Assembly (NCBI GenBank): GCA_016712035.1
Contig: JADJRT010000002.1
Coordinates: 186,001 to 250,000 of the forward strand
Source of the DNA: Flammeovirgaceae bacterium
GTDB taxonomy: Bacteria > Bacteroidota > Bacteroidia > Cytophagales > Cyclobacteriaceae
DNA: 64,000 bases
Direction: 5' to 3'
Shown: piece by piece, positions 29,368 to 38,771 of the stretch
Layout: each line of letters begins with the position of its first letter
Numbering within the stretch: position 1 is the first letter of the stretch
The notes under the pieces: generated by a model
The model's input: only the letters and a program-made list of their open reading frames with translations
What the model was told of the DNA's origin: nothing
The model's database searches: none
Translations under genes and position numbers: made by a program

Positions 29368-31377
29368 ATGAAAAATTTACTGGCCGGATTATTTCTTATT
29401 CTTCAGTGCTCGATCAGTCTTGCTCAAAAGGTTGATAGTTTGCAAACCCTTATCCAACAAACAAAATCCGATACCTCCAAAACTATTCTAATCAGTCTGT
29501 TAGCCGATGAATTGACTAAATCCAATCCACAAAAATCAATTGAAATGGCCAGAGAAGGATTAGCCATTGCCAACAAAATTGTTTTCCCGAAAGGTGTCTT
29601 CGAAAATTATTTCTCGCTGGCAGCTGCCTTTCAGGGACAAGCGCTATTCGATTCGGCCATTATTAATTTTCACCATGCACTATCCATAGCAAATTCGCGG
29701 AAGGATAAAACAGGACAAGCTGAAGTTTACTCTGCCATGGGTCATTCTTTCATGCGCAAGTCTATGATGGATTCGGCCCGTTACTATTTGGATATTGGAT
29801 TAGCATTGGCTCAGGAAATTTCTAACTACCGTATAGAAGCCGGCATCTACAATAATTATGGAAATGTTTATTTGGAAGAGAGTAATTACCAGCAAGCACT
29901 TGACTACTTCATTCGTGCCGCAAAATTGTATGAAAATCCTTTAGATGATCCCTATGGACAATGCCTCGCTTTATCTAACATAGGCAACATTGAATACCGA
30001 CTAGGAAATTATAAAAAGGCGCTATACTATGGTAAGCAAAGCATGGACATCGCCAAAAATAAATCGTTTTCTTCTTCTGTTGGATATGCACATAAATTAC
30101 TTGGCCGTATTTATCGAAAACAAGGCGATTACGACAGTGCCCTGTGGGAATACAAGCAGGCGCAAGAGGTTTATAGCAAGCTGAAAGATATACGCAGCGA
30201 GGCTGAGCTATTACAAAACATTGGCAATATCTATTTTGATAAAAATCAAATTCCGGATGCGCTAGGTAGTTACAAGCAGTCCTTAAAACTGGCTAAAGAA
30301 AATTCAAATAAATCATTGATTGCCTATGCCTACTCGGCCATTGGTCAAGCCTACTATATGTTAAAAAAATATGATGAGGCTCTACTTTACTTAGACTCGG
30401 CAAGTACAACGGCTAAGCACTTAAAAAATGCATATTTATTGATGGACACCTACGAAGCCGTGAGTGCGACTTTTGAAGAGAAAGGAGATTATAAAAAGGC
30501 GCTGCAGGTTCATCAACAGTTTGTACAATTAAAAGATAGTTTAACTCAATCCGAAAATAGAGCGCTTATGGCGCAGACTCAAGCGCATTATGAATTACCA
30601 AAAAAAGAAGCTCAGATAACGTTGCTTCAAAAAGAGAGCGAATTAAAAACATTGGATGCCAGAAGGCAACGGGCTATTCAAATCGGATCAGCAATTGCAT
30701 TAGTATTAATTATTGTCATTGGCGTTTTACTAATTAATCGGTATCGAATCACCAATCGCGCCAAGCGACTGGCTGAAATAGAAGCCGTGCGAAATGATAT
30801 TGCCCGCGATTTGCATGACGATATTGGCTCAACACTCTCCACCATTAACATCATCAGCAAACTTGCCATGCACGAAAATCCTTCGGGCAATAACCTACAG
30901 CTAAGTCGCATTGCCGATCAGTCTTCCAAAACAATGGAAAGCATGAGTGATATTGTGTGGTCAATCAACCCGATCAACGATTCATTCGAAAAGGTGTTGG
31001 TGAAAATGAAAGTTTTCGCTGCTGAAATACTGGAGCCACAAAATATCCAATTTCAATTTTCAGAAACCGGATTAATGAGTGGCCTCTCGCTCAATGCCAA
31101 ACAAAGAAAAAACCTGTTTCTTATTTTCAAAGAGGCAATCAACAATGCGGCTAAGTATAGCCAAACAAAAGATATTTCTATCTCTCTAAAACAAAATGGG
31201 AATACACTATCGATGTCGATAACCGATACTGGAATTGGATTTGAAGTTCAAAATGCAAGCAAAGGAAATGGGCTAGTCAATATGAATTCCCGTGCCAGCG
31301 GCCTGGGCGCAAAATTTTCGATAAAATCAGCTAAAGGCACAGGAACCTCCGTTGTATTAGAAATGCCTATTACATGA
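29368..31377 (+). CDS. TPR-containing membrane histidine kinase 2
   Basis: Begins MKNLLAGLFLILQCSISLAQ (signal peptide). TPR units fill residues ~30-400; a membrane helix is at ~437-457; the kinase core has phospho-acceptor His483 in RDLHDDIGSTLSTI, N box EAINNAAKYS, and G boxes DTGIGF and KGNGLVNMNSRA. It is 669 residues, intact, and collinear with the kinase at 4378, so the two are paralogues. It sits between type B proteins C and D and is followed by a truncated regulator. Its end (PIT, then TGATTGGGGTAT) mirrors the end of kinase 1 (PIT, then TGATTAGGGTAT). Confidence 0.9.
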   Translation: MKNLLAGLFLILQCSISLAQKVDSLQTLIQQTKSDTSKTILISLLADELTKSNPQKSIEMAREGLAIANKIVFPKGVFENYFSLAAAFQGQALFDSAIINFHHALSIANSRKDKTGQAEVYSAMGHSFMRKSMMDSARYYLDIGLALAQEISNYRIEAGIYNNYGNVYLEESNYQQALDYFIRAAKLYENPLDDPYGQCLALSNIGNIEYRLGNYKKALYYGKQSMDIAKNKSFSSSVGYAHKLLGRIYRKQGDYDSALWEYKQAQEVYSKLKDIRSEAELLQNIGNIYFDKNQIPDALGSYKQSLKLAKENSNKSLIAYAYSAIGQAYYMLKKYDEALLYLDSASTTAKHLKNAYLLMDTYEAVSATFEEKGDYKKALQVHQQFVQLKDSLTQSENRALMAQTQAHYELPKKEAQITLLQKESELKTLDARRQRAIQIGSAIALVLIIVIGVLLINRYRITNRAKRLAEIEAVRNDIARDLHDDIGSTLSTINIISKLAMHENPSGNNLQLSRIADQSSKTMESMSDIVWSINPINDSFEKVLVKMKVFAAEILEPQNIQFQFSETGLMSGLSLNAKQRKNLFLIFKEAINNAAKYSQTKDISISLKQNGNTLSMSITDTGIGFEVQNASKGNGLVNMNSRASGLGAKFSIKSAKGTGTSVVLEMPIT

Positions 31378-31425
31378 TTGGGGTATAGGCCAGGTGTTTG
31401 ATTTATTATTACTTTGTTTAATAGC

Positions 31426-31767
31426 ATGGCAGTATCAATACTTTTATATGAAGACAACAACATGTTGCGCGAAAGCATTAGCAGCATGATTCGTTTGGAT
31501 GAACAATTTGTGGTATCCGGGGCTTTTGAGAATGTGCTGTTTGCCGAAAGTCAGATTTCAGAAATTAAGCCAGACATCGTTTTAATGGATATTGATATGC
31601 CCGGCCGCACGGGTATTGAAGCGGTAAAACAAGTTCGTGCTTCCGGAGTAAAGGTTCCCATTCTTATGCTTACCGTTTTTGATGACACCAAAAAGATTTA
31701 CGAAAAACTTCAGGTACACTCCCAAACGGAGGCCGTTAGCAAAGCCCTTAAAGAGCGGCTTGTTTAA
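31426..31767 (+). CDS. LuxR-type response regulator 2 with internal deletion
   Basis: The ATG at 31426 is preferred to the TTG at 31414. The product has 113 residues, against 211 in its paralogue at 6451. Receiver strands 1-4 are present, with phospho-acceptor Asp55 in IVLMDIDMPGRTG and MLTVFDD. It then jumps straight to KKIYEKLQVHSQTEAVSK, the last part of the LuxR helix-turn-helix. About 97 residues (~291 nt) are missing exactly in frame, including the rest of the receiver and the first helices of the DNA-binding domain. As written it cannot bind DNA in the usual way. It could be a real deletion, an assembly error, or a dominant-negative stub. Confidence 0.82.
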   Translation: MAVSILLYEDNNMLRESISSMIRLDEQFVVSGAFENVLFAESQISEIKPDIVLMDIDMPGRTGIEAVKQVRASGVKVPILMLTVFDDTKKIYEKLQVHSQTEAVSKALKERLV

Positions 31768-31771
31768 CGCA

Positions 31772-31787
31772 TCACATGATCATGTAA
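31772..31787. promoter_or_regulatory. Palindromic operator-like site before protein D
   Basis: TCACATGATCATGTAA has one mismatch to the perfect palindrome. It starts 4 nt after the regulator's stop and ends 66 nt before the ATG of protein D. The downstream leader differs from that of the three conserved copies. Confidence 0.55.
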
Positions 31788-31853
31788 TATCCTGACATCA
31801 TAATTCTTAACAATTTTGATTCAATAGATTCAGTCACCTTATTGATCAATACC

Positions 31854-34800
31854 ATGTGGAAAGCACACACCCAATCAGTAGTTTTTCTTTTAAAGAAGCT
31901 GGCATTTGTATTTTTAAGTTGCCTGGGTTTGCAATTGCATGCTCAGGTTACTTTTCAAGGAACACCCAACATCAGCTTGCCCTCTACACCGCAAGAACTG
32001 GCCAAAGGTGATTTTAATAATGATGGTCGCATTGACTTTGTGAGTATCCAATTCAATGCCTTTGCCAATCAGCAGGTAACTATCTTACTCAACACAGGAA
32101 CCGGAACATTTACCGGAGCCAACAAAAGGAATTTTGCCTCTGCTACAAACCCAACCGATATAGCCGTGGGTGACTTTAATGAAGATGGAAATTTAGATGT
32201 AGTTACGTGCAGTCAAAGCAATGATAATTTCTCGCTTTTGTTAGGCGATGGCGCGGGAAACCTTGCGGCTCCCGTAAACTTTGCTGCCGGAGATTTACCC
32301 CAAGGCATCGCTGTGGGCGATATGAATAAAGATGGAAATTTAGATGTCCTCGTTTCCAATAGAGGAACACCCGATGATGTATATATTTATTTTGGAAATG
32401 GTGCCGGAAATTTTGTAGCACCAACAATCATAACTATTGTAAACGTGTGGGACATTACCGTGGCAGATTTCAATGGCGATACTAATCCAGATTTCGCGGT
32501 GTATGTAAGCAATACCGTACAGGTGTGGTTTGGAGATGGAACGGAATAACTTATGCTATCGGGCCTACCATAACTTCTTTCGGACTTTCCGGAAATCCAA
32601 TTACCTCAGCCGATCTGGATGGTGATGGTGATATTGATATTTTGGCATCAAGTGGTTACACACTAAATGATGGAGTCGGAAATTTTTCCGCACGAATTAT
32701 TCTTAGTCAAACGGGAAGTGAATACACCGTTGCAGATCTAAATAAAGATACTCATCCGGATATTATTGCCAACGATAATAATCAGAACACACCAAACACA
32801 AGAATTTTTCTGGGTGATGGTCTCGGAGGGTTTACCTTACTCGCAAAATTTGAAACGCGGGGTTATGCCAATGGTATAGAGGTAGCAGATGTAAATAATG
32901 ATAATAATCTTGATGTGGTTGGTATTGGCTCGTGGGGTGGTACACCGTTTGCCGATATATTATTAGGAGATGGAACCGGTTACTTTACGAATGCGCCAGT
33001 TAAATATCCCACCTTAACTGACCCACGCGATATGGTGAAAGGTGATTTTAATGAAGATGGCATAATCGATATTGCCTTGTCCCATGCCAGCAGTATTATT
33101 ACCATTTATTTAGGACAGGGAAATGGACGTTTTGCAAATACAACTTCTAACTATGCTACTGGCGCATTGCCCCAATATATTATGGCGATTGACTATAATA
33201 AAGACAATCACCTTGATTTAGTAACGCTTAACTGGACCGGTGCAAGCGTAACCGTTCTTACCGGAGCAGGAGATGGAACATTTAGTCTGTTAACTACCAT
33301 ACCGGTTGTGGCTTTATCGGGAAGCCGAATGACCCTGGCCGATTTTAACAACGATACATTTATTGATATTGCTGTATCTGGTTACACGAATAATTTAATT
33401 AGCATCCTTACAGGAACCGGAACTGGATTCAATACGCCAACTACCATCCCTACGTCACAAAATATTTCAGAAATTAAAGCTGCGGACTTTACAGGAGACG
33501 GCAATCAAGATATTATTGTCAGCTTTAACAATATAAACCGAATGGTCCTCTTTACTGGAAATGGATTAGGTGGTTTCACAGAGGGAGCTACACAATATAT
33601 TCAAAATGGAAGTTTTTTTCTTGTTGATGACATGAATGGGGATGCCAAACCCGATGTCATTACTTTTTCAAATAGTGGTGGTGATGACTACTTCATTAAT
33701 GACGGAGTTGGAAATTTTACTGGCACAGCTATGTCCGTTACTTTAGGTGGATTTCCCTGGGGGTATGATGATATGAATGGCGATGGTATAAAAGATTTGA
33801 TTGTAGGATCGCAAGGAACCAATACATCAAGTCCCGGACAAATTGTTGTATTCCGCGGAACGGTTGGTGGTATTTCCAATTCCGTTTTAATTGACAAAGA
33901 TTATTCGGGAGGCAACCGTTTCGTATTGCATGATCTAAATAACGATGGTCGCCTTGATATAATTCAACCTCAAATAATCTTTATGAAGATTATTTGGGAA
34001 CGTTGATTAACACAACTGTTACGGCAGGCTGCCCAGGAATTATTTCTCAGTCCGCCTCAGCAACAGTTTGCTCCGGTCAATTTTTTGGGTTCAGCGTTTC
34101 CGCTTCGGGTAGTACACCGTTATCTTATCAATGGCGAAAAAACGGTATTGACATTTCAGGTTCAACATCTGCATCCATTTCATTTCTTGCTGTTTCAGCA
34201 ACGGATGCGGGAACCTACAGCTGCCGAATCAGTAATAGTTGCGGTAGTATTGTAGGCAACGATATCGCACTTACTGTTTTTAACACACCCAGTGAGGCAA
34301 CTGTTTTGGGTGCTTCAGGGTGCGAAGGCACAAGTCTTACTCTTACTGCATCGGGTGCAACCAATGGGCAATACCGATGGTACGTTTTACAAGATGGGTT
34401 TGATCCCGATGGATTTCCAATTACAGAAGAGGTTTTAATACCCGGGCAAATTAACAACACCTATACCACTCCACCCCTTACTGAAACCACTACCTATTGG
34501 GTAGCTATCAATAACGGCACGTGTGAAAGTAGTCCTACTTCAGTGGTTGCCACCATCAATACTTGTAATGGTACGCCACCCGAAATTAATACTGTGGCTT
34601 TGGCTACTCAGTCTGGCCAAATCATTACCCTTGATCTAATACCCTTAATAACCATTACCAATAGTAGTCTGAATTTAAGTACACTAGAAGTTATTGATCA
34701 GCCCAGCAGCGGTGCGATAGCCACCATTGATTCAAACGGAATACTGACAATTGACTATACAGGAGTCAATTTCACCGGCAGCGAGTTAATCACTATTCAG

Positions 34801-35142
34801 GCATGCGATACCAATGGCCTTTGTGCACAACAAGTGTTTACTATTGAAGTTAGCGCTGGAATTATTGTCTACAATGCAATCTCAGCCAATGGTGATGAAT
34901 TAAATAAGATTTTTAGAATTGAAAACATTGCCAGCACACCCGATACCCAAAATAATACCGTTACGATTTACAATCGTTGGGGAAGCAAAGTTTTTGAAAT
35001 AGAAAATTACAATAATACAGACCGGGTATTCAAAGGCCTCAACGATAATGGAAACGAATTGCCATCCGGAACGTACTTTTATAAAATTCAATTTACCAGC
35101 GGGCGATCTTCAGAAAGTGGCTATCTTCAACTGAAGCGTTAA
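31854..35142 (+). CDS. Type B protein D: FG-GAP repeat surface protein (two frameshifts)
   Basis: The ATG at 31854 starts a long signal region ending LGLQLHAQ. The body is some twelve FG-GAP/VCBS units (AKGDFNNDGRIDFV, AVGDFNEDGNLDVV, ADLDGDGDIDIL), likely a calcium-binding beta-propeller. An Ig-like domain (LSYQWRKNGIDISGS), an Ig-like adhesion repeat and the type B sorting domain (VTIYNRWGSK, GLNDNGNELPSGTYFYK, GYLQLKR) follow. Breaks: GG at 32543-32544 (one G lost; FGDGTG then ITYAIGP) and AAA at 33972-33974 (one A lost; PQ then NNLYEDYLGTLINTT). Repaired length is 1096 residues. The stop shares TTAA with the convergent MFS gene. Presumed secreted by the type IX system. Confidence 0.85.
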
Positions 35143-36373
35143 CTCAATATTGATTTCTGCTCCAGCACCAGTTTCCTTTCACGATGTTTAACTACAGTCT
35201 TTCCTGAGTAAAGAATAATCAAACTAGTTACAGCACACCAGCACATTACTGCTACCATAGGCATAGCCGTTCGATTGTGTAAAAAACTTACGATCGCAGA
35301 TATAATTCCCCCGCGCCCAAGCGCCAACTTCCCATAAGGGCCGAGGCACTGCCGGCCTTTTTACTGAATGGTGCTAAGGAAAGGGCCGCGGTATTTGGGC
35401 CGAGTAAACCCTGCCCGGTAAGAAATACAAACAGTAATCCAATGAGGCCTGTCAATGAAAACCAGCCGAAGTAAGTACCGGTTACCAGTACAATGCCAAC
35501 AACACTTTGGTAAAACAAGGTTACTTTAATAATATCCTCACTTTTATATTTCTTTAATAGAATATGATTTAACTGGGTTGATCCAATCATCGCGGAAGCA
35601 AGTATCGCAAAGATCCATCCATACTGGGTTTCCGATACGCCATAAATATTCATAAACACATCGGCCGAACCGGCTATGTAAGCAAACGGAGCTGCAGTAG
35701 CCAACCCACCCGCCAACGTATAAATAAAAAATTGCGGATTACTAGCTACCAAATAATAATTTGAAAGTACCGCCCGTGGCCTTAGCGACAAACTTGCATC
35801 AGCCTCCATACCGGCAGGCAGAAAAAAGTAAACTGAAATTAAAATAAGTAACGTGATCGCGGCTAGCACAATAAATATAGCATGCCATCCGAACAGGGCC
35901 GTTGTGTAAGCACCTACGGTTGGCGCTATCATGGGCGAAACAGCAATCACTAAAATTATTAAGGAAAGTGCCTGAGCCGTTTTAGTAACAGGAAACAAAT
36001 CTCGAACCAACGCCTGCGCAGCAACAATGCCTGCACACCCGCCAATAGCTTGCAAAAAGCGCATGGCAATCAATGAATTGACAGACTCCGTAAAAGCACA
36101 ACCCACCGAGGCAAGTATGTAGATTAGCAAGCCCATATATAATGGAGTCTTTCGGCCAAACCGATCGAGTAAAGGACCATACACTAATTGACCCAACGCT
36201 ATTCCTATCAGATATGCTGTTAGCGACAACTGAACGCGATCAATGGTTGTATTCAAATCCTTAGCGATGGCCGGAAAGCCAGGCAGATACATATCAATCG
36301 AAAATGGACTGATGGTAGCTAAAGAACCCAGAATGAGAATAATAAAAAAATAGTATCGCTTCTTATTGGTCAT
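35139..36373 (-). CDS. Bcr/CflA-family MFS drug exporter (one frameshift)
   Basis: Starts MTNKKRYYFFIILILGSLAT, then SPFSIDMYLPGFPAIAKDLN, the hallmark of the Bcr/CflA 12-helix exporters, and YGPLLDRFGRKTPL (motif A). The frame breaks in a C5/G5 run at 35308-35312; one more G gives SWRLGAGGIISAIVSF and the last helix, ending KLVLEQKSILS. Repaired length is 411 residues, the usual size. Members export chloramphenicol, bicyclomycin and similar compounds with proton antiport; the substrate here is unknown. It is convergent with protein D, and both stop codons share the four bases TTAA. Confidence 0.86.
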
Positions 36374-36469
36374 ATCAAATCCGCGCGCAAAAATATAGAA
36401 ATCTTAATGCTTCGAAGGAGCAAAACCGTAAGAATAGGTAAATAAGTTCCTGAGTAGTCAAAACCTCCT

Positions 36470-36477
36470 TATCTTGC
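36470..36477 (+). promoter_or_regulatory. Possible -7 box before the prolyl oligopeptidase gene
   Basis: TATCTTGC resembles TAnnTTTG and lies 22 nt before the ATG at 36500. The same TATCTTG occurs before kinase 1. No -33 box is clear. Confidence 0.3.
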
Positions 36478-36499
36478 CCATTCAAAAGCCACTATCAAT

Positions 36500-38647
36500 A
36501 TGAAAAAATCATTGCTTTGGGTTGCAATAAGTATAGGGTTCGCTGCCTGCAACAGCGGAAAGAATGAAGGTAAAGCGGAACTGATTGCGCCAACGGCCGA
36601 AAAGATTGCCGATACATTAACCGGCAATCGGATTGACAACTACTATTGGATGAAATTGAGCGATGAACAAAAAAATGCCGTTCAGAAAGATGAACAAACC
36701 CAAAAGGTTATCAATTACTTGAATGCTGAAAATGATTATTTGAGAGCCGAACTCCGTAAAACCGAAGGGCTACAGAAGAAAATCTATAACGAAATTATAG
36801 GTCGTATTAAACAAACAGACGAATCCGTTCCGTATAAAGATAATGGGTATTGGTATTACACGCGCTACGAAGAGGGTCAGGAGTATCCCATCTATTGCCG
36901 AAAGAAAGGATCGTTGGAAGCCCCTGAAGAAATCCTATTAAATGTTAATGAGATGGCCAAGGGTCATGATTATTATTCTATCACGGGGTTAAGTGTAAGT
37001 GAAGACAATACCTTGCTTGCTTACGCGGAAGATTCGGTAAGCCGGAGGCGATACACCGTTTATGTGAAAGATTTACGGTCAGGAAAATTAGCAGAAACAC
37101 CCGTGCCAAATACAGAAGGGTATGTTGCCTGGGCCAATGATAACAAGACCTACTTCTATACAAAAAAAGATTCCACCACGCTCCGCTCGCGTTGGATCAT
37201 CCGACACAAAGTCGGTTCGGCATTTACCAAAGATGAAATTGTATCGGAAGAAAAGGACGAAACGTTTTATACAGGCATTTATAAAACCAAGTCAAAGAAG
37301 TTTTTGATTATTGGTGCCGGCAGCACACTTACCAACCATTATCAGATTCTGGATGCCAATTCGCCAGACGGAAAGTTCAAAGAGTTTAGTCCGCGTGAAC
37401 GTGGATTGGAATATTCGATCGAACATTATAGTGATAAGTTTTATGTAGTTACAAACCTCGATGCTCAAAACTTTCGGTTGATGGAAACCCCTGATACAAA
37501 AACAGCGAAAGCAAACTGGAAAGAAAAAATTGCCCATCGTAAAGACACCTTGTTGCAAGGCATAGAAATTTTTAAAGATTACATGGTATTGAGTGAACGA
37601 GCTCAGGCGAATACCCTGATGCGCGTTATTGATCAAAAGACCGGCAAAAAACATTATCTGAATTTTGGTGAACCTGCGTATACAATCTATCCTTCCATCA
37701 ATTTAGATTTTGATACAGACTTATTGCGTTATGGTTATACTTCCCTCACCACCCCTAATTCTACCTACGATTACAATATGAAAACGCAGGAGCGCAAGCT
37801 CTTGAAACAACAAGAAGTGATAGGCGGATACAATCCGGATGAATATGTAACAGAACGCCAGTGGGCAACTGCCAATGATGGAACCTTGATTCCGATGTCG
37901 ATCGTATATAAAAAAGGAATGCAAAAGAATGGCAATAACCCAACCTTAATTTATGGATACGGAAGTTATGGCGCCAGCATGGACCCTACATTTTCAATCA
38001 CCCGATTAAGTTTACTCGACCGGGGTTTTGTTTACGCCATTGCACACATTCGGGGCGGACAGGAAATGGGTCGTCAATGGTATGAAGACGGCAAAATGTT
38101 CAAGAAGAAAAACACATTTACTGACTTTATCAATTGCGCTGAATTTTTGATCGAAGAGAAAATCACAACTCCCGAAAAGCTTTTTGCATCAGGTGGCAGT
38201 GCGGGTGGCTTGTTAATGGGCGCTGTCGTTAACATGCGGCCCGATTTATTTAAAGGCGTAATTGCCAAAGTTCCATTTGTTGATGTTATAACTACTATGG
38301 AAGATGAATCCATTCCGCTTACAACGGGTGAGTTTGATGAATGGGGCAATCCTGAAAACCCAGAATCGTATATGTATATGCTGGACTACTCACCCTACGA
38401 TCAGGTGAAACCACAAAATTATCCAAACATGTTAGTCACCACAGGCTTTCATGATTCACAGGTGCAATATTGGGAACCGGCTAAATGGGTGGCCAAACTT
38501 CGAGAACTTAAAACGGATAATAATAAACTTTTACTTCGCACAAATATGGAAACCGGCCATGGCGGCACTACCGGACGATTTAAAGTGTATGAAGAACTTG
38601 CGCAGGAGTTTGCCTTCATTGTTGACCTGGCCGGGATAAAGGAATAG
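36500..38647 (+). CDS. Prolyl oligopeptidase / oligopeptidase B-like lipoprotein (S9A)
   Basis: An intact 715-residue protein. The lipobox IGFAAC near residue 16 indicates lipid anchoring, probably on the periplasmic side. The N-terminal part (NYYWMKLSDEQKN; seven-bladed propeller region to ~residue 450) is typical of S9A. The catalytic domain shows Ser in ASGGSAGGLLMG, Asp in GFHDSQVQYWEP and His in TGHGGTTGRF. The signature with GGSAGG and HIRGGQEMGRQWYEDGK fits oligopeptidase B rather than PEP. It cleaves short peptides after basic or proline residues. A terminator follows at 38696. Confidence 0.92.
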   Translation: MKKSLLWVAISIGFAACNSGKNEGKAELIAPTAEKIADTLTGNRIDNYYWMKLSDEQKNAVQKDEQTQKVINYLNAENDYLRAELRKTEGLQKKIYNEIIGRIKQTDESVPYKDNGYWYYTRYEEGQEYPIYCRKKGSLEAPEEILLNVNEMAKGHDYYSITGLSVSEDNTLLAYAEDSVSRRRYTVYVKDLRSGKLAETPVPNTEGYVAWANDNKTYFYTKKDSTTLRSRWIIRHKVGSAFTKDEIVSEEKDETFYTGIYKTKSKKFLIIGAGSTLTNHYQILDANSPDGKFKEFSPRERGLEYSIEHYSDKFYVVTNLDAQNFRLMETPDTKTAKANWKEKIAHRKDTLLQGIEIFKDYMVLSERAQANTLMRVIDQKTGKKHYLNFGEPAYTIYPSINLDFDTDLLRYGYTSLTTPNSTYDYNMKTQERKLLKQQEVIGGYNPDEYVTERQWATANDGTLIPMSIVYKKGMQKNGNNPTLIYGYGSYGASMDPTFSITRLSLLDRGFVYAIAHIRGGQEMGRQWYEDGKMFKKKNTFTDFINCAEFLIEEKITTPEKLFASGGSAGGLLMGAVVNMRPDLFKGVIAKVPFVDVITTMEDESIPLTTGEFDEWGNPENPESYMYMLDYSPYDQVKPQNYPNMLVTTGFHDSQVQYWEPAKWVAKLRELKTDNNKLLLRTNMETGHGGTTGRFKVYEELAQEFAFIVDLAGIKE

Positions 38648-38695
38648 GCTGGAATTATTTAGCTAGTCAACTCGCGAACTCAGGCTACTAAAAAT

Positions 38696-38735
38696 AAAGC
38701 CGGTGTCGATTTGAATAAGAATCGGTACCGGCTTT
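38696..38735. terminator. Bidirectional intrinsic terminator
   Basis: AAAGCCGGT (38696-38704) pairs with ACCGGCTTT (38727-38735), and a T-tract completes the structure. A-rich sequence on the other side lets it serve the minus-strand DUF5916 gene too. It lies between convergent genes. Confidence 0.8.
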
Positions 38736-38771
38736 TTGATTTTACCAAATCACTTTCTCTTCCCCAATAGA

